NCBI RefSeq assembly: GCF_018320785.1
Contig: NC_054879.1
Coordinates: forward strand, 43,080,698-43,144,697
DNA from: Cheilinus undulatus
Taxonomy: Eukaryota > Chordata > Actinopteri > Labriformes > Labridae
Reading direction: 5' to 3'
DNA: 64,000 nt
The position numbers and the translations under genes were made by a program. Shown here piece after piece: positions 37,716 through 47,071 of this stretch (the stretch's first letter is position 1; the number at the start of each line of letters is the position of its first letter). The notes beneath the pieces are model-generated. The model saw nothing but the letters and a program-made list of their open reading frames with translations, searched no databases and was not told where the DNA came from.

Positions 37716-37803
37716 ATCATATGTTCACATTGAAGCTTCACAAGATGGAGCTGCCTGATGAAAGACATTGATTCTAGCCAATCCATCAGCTTTGCAAGGT
37801 TAA

Positions 37804-38524
37804 TTCCAAACTACTGGAAGGCAAAAGACTGACAAAATCAGCCTCATGCCAATGGCCAACAAATTGCAGCCTGCTTCTTTTAGGTCAACTGTTAACAAAT
37901 CCTAATTGCAAACGTGATTTTTAAAAGGAGGCTTTTTCTTTAGCCTGCTTGTCTGACACATATCCTGCAGCACTGTTTGCATGCACCTTAAATAACTGCA
38001 TAAATAATCAATCTTTATACCTCCTTTGCTTTGGTTGCTCATAAAAGAGCCATCAGTGTTGATTTCAGACAGTTTCATAACCAGTTAAAAACTCCTCACA
38101 AGAGCTTTACTGCTCATGTTAGAGAACTCATGTCATGTTTATGGAGCAGGGGAACAAGCAGACCAGACTCAAGGGACTTCTTCTAAGCTATCAACACCAC
38201 CACTTTCATCACATCCTTCACTTGAGCAGATTACCATATCAGCAGCATGATCTGAAAGCAGTCCAAAGGAACCACAATCTCTGCTTTTCTGACGCACAAT
38301 TAAAAGATGTCAAACTCGGTTTCTTTTACACTGTTTTGGTCTTGGCTGTCAGCGCATCAAACATTATCTTAAAGAGGACTCATTTAACAGAGAAAAGGGA
38401 CCGGGGCCAGGTTCACTGACGCTCAAGAGGGGGCTCAGTAGCCTCGGGGGGTAACTCAGAAGCACAAAAGGAAAGGGGAACACAATATGAAAAGCAGTGC
38501 TGCTGGGAGGGTGGGGTAGCGGAG
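37804..38524. other. Unassigned complex sequence
   Basis: This is non-repetitive sequence to the left of the candidate exon at 38526-38751. No gene is recognised. Confidence 0.35.
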
Positions 38525-38525
38525 G

Positions 38526-38751
38526 TGTGGTGGGCGACTCTTACTTTTCTGCCCGGCTCTCTCCTGGGAACCTGGAGGGCTAAGATGCTGGAGCTCCTCC
38601 ACACAGGTATCAGGTTCAGCAGGTCCCTCAGTACAGCTGGGCTCTGCTCCAAACTCCCTGACTGTCTGCCTCGGCGGAGAGATGTGGAGGCGCCGTCATG
38701 TAACAGTAGCAGAAATGCCAACAGGTGAAACCAAATATTCAAGTCAAGCAT
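38526..38751 (-). CDS. Possible first coding exon of a secreted protein (unrecognised)
   Basis: From ATG at 38751 the minus strand reads a short polar start and a hydrophobic core (IWFHLLAFLLLL) ending at HDGAS, which looks like a cleavable signal peptide. About 50 residues follow, including a basic RRGR site, LRDLLNLIPVW and PRREPGRK. A plausible splice donor (AAAA|gtaaga) follows PGRK near 38543. I do not recognise the protein and found no matching second exon to the left. A chance frame in complex non-coding DNA is equally possible. Confidence 0.22.
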
Positions 38752-39769
38752 GATACTGTTGTTGTCACTTCACAGAATAATGGCATTAATCCTCTCCGCC
38801 TGCTTTAACGTAACAATTATTCGCATGGTGCTCAAACATGATAGGGAAAAGAGAGGAAACATTAATGGAAGTTTCTACCCCTTTTTGCTTTCTTGTTGAA
38901 AATGAAAAGCGAGAGAGAAGAGATTGAAACCGATGACAGTTTCAGACATAAATCAACCTCCCACATCTCCAGTCTGAAAAAACATAATAGACAGACTGTT
39001 TCCCCCGCTACAAAAGCACAGTGACTGAGGGCCCACTGCTGGAACCACTGTAATAGCTTCGACTCCAGAGGAAAGTGCGCTGCCTTCTTTAGATTTCAAT
39101 TCACCACTGCATGTGAATGGGCTGATCGACTGCAGAGGGAGAAGGGGCCGGAATAGACACGCTGAATACATTGCACTCCACAGTCTTGATGTAGCTTTTT
39201 AAATATACACCTTACAACTTGACCAGCTTTAAAAATACATGCAACTGCATCTAAATCTGAAAATGAGAGCAATTTCTTACATACAAATGTTCTCTACAAA
39301 CCAGTCAGATGTAGGGCTGCTACGAGTCATTTTACCTGATTGTTAATTTTGATGCAACTCTACTAAAACTAACTATAAGACACAGCAGTAAGAAAAATAC
39401 AAGTCCCAACAGATTTGGATAAATTCTTGTTTTTATTTATTATTAAATGCAGAAAAACTGAATGACATAAATACTCAGGCAACACACTCTCGAAGCAGCT
39501 TGACCAAAAATCTGCAGCTCAAGCTTGGTTTATTTCTTGCTAGTATTGATAATTACAAAATCTATCATTTAAAATCATGTTAAATCTAAGAATACTAAAG
39601 ATTCTGACACCTTCAATCATATGATAAAACACATGCTCAGTTTAAGAGAAGTCAATAAAAAGCTCAAAGAAATGTTGCTGTTCACATAGCTGCTTTTTAT
39701 GTAAAATGTTTTTTATATCATACAGAAGAAGATAAGGGCCACTAAGAAAGATGTTTTTGAGATTTGTTT
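38752..39769. other. Unassigned sequence
   Basis: 38752-39180 is complex. 39300-39769 is AT-rich. No gene or repeat is identified. Confidence 0.4.
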
Positions 39770-40660
39770 TTCCAACTCAAAGATAAAAAGCCGAGAACAA
39801 GACTGAATTTTGACTTTAAGGACAAATTCTGACGATAAAGTCAGAATTCTGTCTTTTTTCTGACTTAAAAAAAATTCTCAGTGTTCTTGCCTTTTATCAG
39901 AATTCTGACCTCATTCTCAAAACTCTGACTTTTTTCCTGATTATTTTCCCCAAGTTCTAACTTTATGTAAAAAAAAATCTTGAATTTTATCTCACAATTC
40001 TGTCTTTAATCTCAGATCTTGGATCTAAATCTCATAATCCTGCTGTTTTTTTTTCTCAGGAATCTGACCTTAATGACAGAATTCAAATTCTGACTTTAAT
40101 CTAAAAATTCTGACTTTAATCTCATAATTCTGACTTGTTTTCCTCTAAATTTTAAAATCTATCCCCTTAAAATTCTGGCTTCCATCTCATAATTTTACTT
40201 AAATCTCTAAATTCTGTCTTTTTCCTCAGTCTCCTCATAATTTTGATTCTAATCTCAGAAATTTGACACTAATCTCATAATTCTGACTTTTTTTCCTCAG
40301 AGATTTAATTTTTCCTCTAGTAATTCTGACTTTAATCTCATAATTCAGACTTTTTCTTCTCTAAATTTTAAAATCTTTCCCCTCAATATTCCGGCTTCAA
40401 TCTTATAATTTTTCTTTAATCTCTGAATTCTGTCTTTTTTCCTCAGTTCCCTCATAATTCTGATGTTATCTCACAATTCTGATTCTAATCTCATTAATTT
40501 GATTTTATCTCATAATTTCAACTGTAATCCCAGAAATCTGATGCTAATCTCCTAATTCTGACTTTTTTACTCAGAGATCTAATTTTTCCCTCATAATTCT
40601 GACTTTAATCTAAGATTTCTGACTGTTTCCTTTTATTGGAAAAAAAGCCTCTGATATCAA
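39770..40660. repeat. Degenerate minisatellite, unit like tctgactttaatctcataat
   Basis: About 900 bp is built of variants of a ~20-26 bp unit containing aattctgact and ttaatctcat. The period slips and units diverge, so the array is old. Related patches lie at 25441-25544 and, more loosely, 690-1140. Confidence 0.8.
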
Positions 40661-42819
40661 AATAATCCTGAAATTAATAATTTTTCATTACTGATGAATC
40701 TGCTCATTATTTTAATGCATAGAATTCACTCAGCTTTTACACACCCATCTGCTTGTATGACGTCTAAAACTTAAAGATATTTAAATTACTGTTAGAAAAT
40801 GACAAAAATGAATCAACCTTTAACTGATTAATCAACTAACATTCATTTAAAGATTCTACATAAGATGTAAAGTCTGTCCACAGGTTTAGTTATTTTCACT
40901 ATGCTAAGTTTTCTCATTTCTGTTTGTACCAAGTCGTACTGGCCAATCATGCCTTTGCAGGATTTGGTGTATACAGGTAAAATATTCGGAGCAGACAGAA
41001 ATAAAAAGTCAAAACTTTGTCTGTGCTGACAAACCAGCTCCCTTCTGATGTATTGTTATGATTTATTTGATAAATTTCTGCATCAAAGTTCAACTAACAA
41101 ATGATTACAGAACAATTGTTTAAACTTGAGCCACAAATCTGCTTAACACCTTTAATAAAGCCCACAGCGTTTAGATTCCCTCCCTACCTGATTCACATGA
41201 GAAATGACCTAAGCAAACTCCACCTGAAAACATCTTTTTATAAGTATTTTATTCTTAAGGAGAGACCTGATCTGGCTTGACTTTTCTTTTTAAATCTGCA
41301 TAATTGTGCTGCTGTTGTTTCAGCATACTTTATTCCCCTTAGGTGTGACGTGTACCTGTTTTTACATCACTGTGGCTGCAGGGGAGATGTTGCAGGTGCT
41401 TCACAGAAGAGTGCTGAAAGAGAAAATAAAGCATGTGATTAATGCAATATAAACAATGATGCGCAGATTATTAACTTTAATTTACTGTGATGAATGCATT
41501 AATAGATGTTGGTTGCAGATGAGTTCCACAAGACTATTATTCAGCTAATCATTATAGAATTTATTGCAAGCACACCAAGGGTCCATTGATATTAAATGTG
41601 ATAATGCATTGTGGAGGCACACTGGCCACCCTTTCATCACTTTAAAGGTCCACTAAAAATGGCATTTTTGTCCTTTACAGCATTTGTGTTTGCCAAAAAC
41701 ATGAGTAATCATTTTTGTAATGAAGTCCAACAGAATGCACTAACACAAATCCAGTTAAAGTGTTAAACTGGACAGTATTTACCAATTTGTATCAAGATTC
41801 TGCCTTTATTTGTTTTAGTGCCCTAACCAGTATGTCTACAGACAGGTGCAATGGGACATGAGCACCCAGGATAGACTTTGTGTGAGGTGACTGTTTGTGT
41901 ATGTGTAGTGGGTGGGGGATAATTAAGCTTCTGTAAACTCAACTGTGTGGTCTGAAGGAGCAAAAGGGGGTTCCACAACCTTCTGACAACCAGAGACCTG
42001 CAAATCGTCCACACAATCAACATCACACGGGTCTGTCATCCGTGTGCTCCACATATATGATGCCTGTAGACATATACTGTGATGGGAATTAATGAGACAG
42101 CACATAGACTCTACTCAACAACAACGCTGCTCCCCCATCGGCGTGTCTGTCTGGTGAGCTTGTGCAGTGCAGTGTGAAATGTGCACTCACAGCAGAGAAA
42201 CTACAGTGAGATGAGGCCCCTTGTGGCCACGAGTGGATTCAATCAATCTGAATTAGAGATGTGAAGAGTTCCAAGGTTTTGTCTTGTTTCATGTGGAGAG
42301 GGGGAAAAAATTGAAAATTGACCAGGGAGCCCTCATTTAGTGACAATGTGCTAAAGTATCATAAAGTATGATGGGTATTCATCACAGTGATCTGCATAAG
42401 CGGGGGCAGTACAGTGGCACAAAGGTTTTCAATTGAAAAGCATAATACTCATTAGTGTTACACTCAACATCAGCGGCAATCAGAAGTTACATTAGCCAAA
42501 AGGGGGGAGAGATGTCGACGAAATTATATCCCTAAAAAGGCTAAAATGTATAAAACACTTACTGGAACATGCTTTAATTATTTCACTTTGAACCTATATT
42601 ATAAAAAAATCTATAGATTGTACTCTTGATATAGTAGACCTTGTTGAGGCCATAGATTTATTAATTCATATAAGTGGAGAAAACTGACTATATAAATTTA
42701 TGTCATCATTGCAATGCCATGTCATCCAAGAATATGAGCAGGGAGGACAGTAATACCTAAAAATCTGATCGATAACATCACAGCATGACTTTTTAACAGT
42801 AACTAATATTTTTCTAATA
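40661..42819. other. Unassigned sequence
   Basis: This is mostly AT-rich. A minus-strand frame at 41938-42105 (ends HTVEFTEA and TAA) has an upstream ctacag but no other exon features. 42120-42520 is more complex. No gene is recognised. Confidence 0.35.
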
Positions 42820-42827
42820 GTTAAGAG

Positions 42828-43789
42828 CAGGGGTTCTCAACCTTTTCAGCCCGCGACCCCCAAAATAAAGGTGCCAGAAACTGGGGACCCCCACTGTACC
42901 TGAAGTTGGCTGAACACGGTCATGCACAATCTAGAATAGTCATGTGCAGACAAGGCCGCCCATTAGGGGGGGAAAATGGGAGAGCTTTCTGGGGCCCAGC
43001 CAAACTGGGGGCCAGCAAAATCACGGTCTGTTGTAAAGTTAAGCTGTGACATATGCTTATCAAAGAAACAAGTATCTTTATAATCTATTTGTGGAGTAGG
43101 TAGTTATCTTGAAAAATGCAAATTCTTTTGTTAAAAACAGAATTGAGATACATTAAAAATAGCTAAAATGGGTTAATAATGGCAAAAAAAAAAACATGGT
43201 GGAAAAGGTGGTAAAAATTTGATATTAAAAGAGCAGAAATGGGTTACAAGTGCCAAAAAGTAGATGAAAGTGGCAAAACAACCCCCCAAAAATGGGTTAA
43301 AGTGGCAAAAACAAGTGCCACAAAGTGGTAATAGGGGATCAAGGAGTGGGTGAAATGGTGTTATAGTGCCAAAAATAGGTGGAAATGTAGTGAAATGGGA
43401 TGAAAAATTCATAGAAACTGTCAAAAAAGGGTTAGTTGAGGCAGAAATTAAAAATGGTTTAAACTGACAAAATGGGCATATCACATTATGAAATGTGGCG
43501 TAAAAAGTGTTAAAGAGGGGTTAATAGTGGCAATAATGGGAAAACAGAGCCAACAATAGGCGTAGAGTGGCAAGATTTTGTTTAGAAGTGGCAAAAACAG
43601 GCAGAAAAAAAAGTGTGGAAAGGGTTTAAAGATTGAGATTTTTTTTTTAAGTGGAAAAATGTGTTCAAATTTCACAAAATTGTTGTAAAGTGGCAACAGT
43701 GTAATTTTAAAAAATATTCTTAGTTTATAAGGCATCTGGTGTCCCCATCTTAGCATTTCGAGACCCGACCCCATCGTTGAGAACCCCTG
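42828..43789. mobile_element. hAT-like element (caggggttctcaac ends) with internal minisatellite
   Basis: The ends CAGGGGTTCTCAAC and GTTGAGAACCCCTG are a perfect 14-bp inverted repeat. Flanks gttaagag (42820-42827) and ttttagag (43790-43797) match in six of eight. About 43150-43700 is a degenerate array of gggttaaagtggcaaaaa-like units, the same motif as in the 14030-14856 element although the ends differ. Confidence 0.8.
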
Positions 43790-43797
43790 TTTTAGAG

Positions 43798-44808
43798 GAT
43801 AAGAAAGACCAGGAAAGAAAAAGAAACTGGATATTGTTCCAACTGTTCTTGATAATAACAGTAGTTATTGCAAAATGTTTAAATTTATATTTCAGAGTAC
43901 ATTCAAGGGAGAGCTACAAATAGACATAAACAGATCTAATAATTAAAATAACTGCACACAATTAATGCATTAACACTTGGGGGTGTTGAAAGTGCTATAA
44001 CCAAGCACAGACGCTAAAGGTGTTTCAGTTACAATTTCAGTCTAGTAAAGTTGTTCTTTGGCACTGCAGTGTGGAAAATGGCAGCGACAGAGTATTTCAA
44101 GCATTAAATTCTGCACTGTTTTGTCTGAACAGCAGGTTTCATTGGCTAGACTAGCTTAACAACAATACTCGGTCCACTTAACTCAGACTGCGTCATTTTA
44201 AAATTAGCACCCTAGTGTTGATTTTGGGCATTCATTATATGAATACAAGGTCAAAGTGAAAAGATAATAAAAATGTATTTTACCACTCCCTCGGTAATTA
44301 CTCAAAAACAAGTTAAAAAGGAAATTACAGTACCACTTCTGTCTTCTTACCTCTGCTTTATATTAACCGTTGCTAGCTCACGCGACTGAAAAATCTTTCG
44401 GGAGAAAATTGCAGCTGAGGTGCATTGTGGGATATGTAGGCACCATGCCAGTTTGCTTAAAACCGTTTGATTTACAAAGGAATATCTCTCGGTTTGCTGT
44501 ATATTATTTGAAAATATCAGGTCTTGTTGAAATTTGCTCCACATACAATCCTGACACTAAAGTGTCTCAGAACTTTATCTTATGACAAGTTAGCTTAGCA
44601 TCCATGACTTATGTCCACATTAACTCATGTGGTTAGCTACCAGAGCAGTAAACTTTCACCTCAACATAGACTTGTAAGTTCAAAATTTTGTTTTTTGACA
44701 AACTACTTGTAAAGACAAGACTACCGTTTAGCCTTAGTTGCGTGATTTGTGTCACAGAGAAAGTCATATACGTTGATGATATACCTTGATGGGAATATAG
44801 GCTCTTTC
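43798..44808. other. Unassigned, with a ZNF143-like motif
   Basis: At 44422-44440 the inverse strand reads cctacatatcccacaatgc, close to the ZNF143/THAP11 site ACTACANNTCCCANNATGC. No reading frame nearby supports a promoter call. The rest is AT-rich. Confidence 0.3.
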
Positions 44809-45250
44809 AAGTGATCCGGATCATTTGGCTTGGCTCAGCATAAAGAGTCGACTCTTTCGGCTACCAAACGGCTCTCCATTTGGGTACCAGTTTGACTTCA
44901 TTTGACCTGCCAATTTTAGCAATGTTATTAAATATGATTGATATTTTGGCAGGTATTTTTACTCTAACTTTGGTCATTTTTTAAAACTGATGAATCATGT
45001 AATTTTTCAAAATCTATTGTCTCCCCAAAAAATCTTACAGGTCGGATGAAAGTAAGAAAACCTGACAGAAAACATCAATGCTACACCATCAAACATGAGT
45101 CCTTAATGCATGGTATACCTTTAGTAGAGGATAAAAGATCACCTCTACTAATCAAACAAATAACAGACACACACAACCAATATACAAATGATAGTACTAC
45201 TGCTAGTTATAAAAATATAAAATGGCTCTCTAAAGGGATCCGGATCTTAT
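44809..45250. mobile_element. Possible hAT-like element with gatccggatc ends
   Basis: tgatccggatcatttggctt at the left and gggatccggatct at the right are inverted relatives. Subterminal agtcgactctttcggctac and aaatggctctc phrases resemble gagccggctctt elements of fish. Target duplication is not clear. Confidence 0.4.
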
Positions 45251-46478
45251 TGTTCACATATATGGAGCTGCCCATGAATAAACACAAGACATACAGACAT
45301 GTGAATATGTGCATATAAAAAGAACGGGTAATTCCATGGAAAGCACTCCCGAGACAGAAAAAAAGATATACATGTATATATGCTAACACCACTGCCAGTA
45401 AGGTCGCAGATTTGTGCATGTCTGTTTATAACCTCACATGGCTGTTAACTCCTAAACTAGCTTTAACCGTTTATCTTAAGTTTACAGTCCAAAAAGCACT
45501 CTTCACAAGGTCACAAACTCATTCAAACCATTTTGATCTTGTATTCTGAGAAATTCTCTGACATAACTATTTTTTAAATGGGCATTTAAAGGCCTGTAAA
45601 AATAGTTACATTTATTTTATGATCAATGAAATAACTGAATGTCTTACCTGTTAAACTGCCTACGTTGAGGTTTTTCCACAACTTGCTGGTTGCGTAGGAG
45701 CTGCAGAAAGAGGTGTAGGTGTGCGCTCAGTGACACAAATGCTATGCACTCCTTTTCCACAGGGTTGTCTACGGCAGGGGTTCTCACCTGGTGTAGCCAT
45801 GGGACCTACCACCACATCCTTGACAAGAAATAATGACCCAGATTTCCCAAATTTTCAAGTACAATTCAATAAAAAATGTCAGTGTGGACCCTTGATAAAG
45901 CAAAGCGTTCAACTGACCAAAGATATTGAACAAAACTTGTCATTTAACTCTGTTTTACCATAAAAATTTGGATTTTTGTTGTTTTTTTTTAAAGATCTTG
46001 TGAAATGACGAAAGTATAATGGGAAATCCAGATTTCTTGATGATATATTTATCCATGATAATAGTATAAGTCAAAATCTAAAGAGAACAACCGGAATTTA
46101 CTTGTCCAGGAAAATAGTGTAAAATATAGTAAACTGAAACATGACTGTCTAGAAACTGTACGTTCTAGATACTTTCCCACAATTTTTCCAAACCCAAATT
46201 TGTGACCCACTGAAAGTAGCCTTGCAAAAACAGTTCTACAGGACTGCTCAGCAGTAAATAAGGTGTTAATACCTTTAAGAGTACCTTGTAATGTTTGACT
46301 ATATTCAACCCTGAGCTCATTTTTGCCTGCCTATCTCTAGCTGTCTTTTTTGAGTTTTTAATCTTTGTATTCTTTGTTTTTAGAATTTTAAAAGCATAAT
46401 GATTAAAGAAACTAAACAGGTTTTATTTTATTTTCTACAATGAAAATCAAACCATATGAGCAATATACAAAACCATCT
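45251..46478. other. Unassigned, with a hAT-like terminus fragment
   Basis: ggcaggggttctcacctggt near 45775 looks like one end of an element related to the 42828 family. No matching right end is found. The rest is AT-rich spacer downstream of hat1. Confidence 0.35.
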
Positions 46479-46900
46479 TTTATTGTCTGTATGAAGTGCT
46501 TGAAAACACACACAGGTAACTGTTTAGACAAAAAGATCTTAAAAAAATGTCTATAATGGAGAAGAAGCAGTGTTTCTCTGCAGGGCAGTGGACCTCCTAT
46601 CACCCATGAAATATTTCAGTTAATCTCACACAAAGTGATTAAACACACAGAACAAACAGGAAGTCTCACCCTCCAGCTGCAACGTCCTCATCTACTGTTT
46701 GAACATCAGCTGTAAAACAAATGGGTTTCACTGACACACCTGTCTCAGCCAAAGTAAACCTGTTACACTCTTCTATTGAAGCAGAGATCTTTTTACATCA
46801 GGATAGTTCATTCTTGGTTGCAGCTGAGGTCTGCGGTGATTTGGACTTTGTACAAACAGGACAGTGCCTGTACTGTTGAGAGGATGAATCCAGAGTCCGA
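46479..46900 (-). other. hat1 3' UTR with candidate poly(A) signal
   Basis: Non-coding sequence follows the hat1 stop. The minus strand has AATAAA at 46479-46484, about 420 nt after the stop, and a further TTTATT (plus strand) near 46424. Cleavage would fall near 46450-46465. The site is inferred from the hexamer alone. Confidence 0.55.
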
Positions 46901-47071
46901 TCAGGCCTGTGAAGCAAGCCTCTCAATGATTCTCCTGTAGTCTTCCACGGCGACCTGATAGCTCTTCTCCAGCTCCTCGTGTTGCGTCTGAGTGTCCATC
47001 TGACCCATGTGGGACACCAGCTCCTCCGGCCGCAGGCACTTCTTCATCTTGGCCAGCTCCCTCTGATTCTT
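46901..47071 (-). CDS. hat1: hat1 last exon, C-terminus and stop (human ~365-419)
   Basis: This exon gives 56 codons and TGA. It begins KNQRELAKMKKCLRPEELVS and ends EDYRRIIERLASQA. The acceptor is gagcag. The charged helical C-terminus is one residue longer than in human HAT1. The 3' UTR follows to the left. Confidence 0.96.
   Translation of the reverse strand, partial: KNQRELAKMKKCLRPEELVSHMGQMDTQTQHEELEKSYQVAVEDYRRIIERLASQA

Noticed and set aside
39770..40660. Possible CRISPR-like or regularly spaced repeat array
   Set aside because: Units are degenerate, adjacent and of slipping length, without unique spacers, in a vertebrate genome. It is a minisatellite.
43173..43774. Hydrophobic minus-strand frames of about 100 residues
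   Set aside because: Same cause: they fall in the gtggcaaaaa array inside the 42828-43789 element.
45046..45318. Plus-strand 90-residue frame
   Set aside because: It overlaps the right half of a probable non-autonomous element and extends past it; no homology is recognised.
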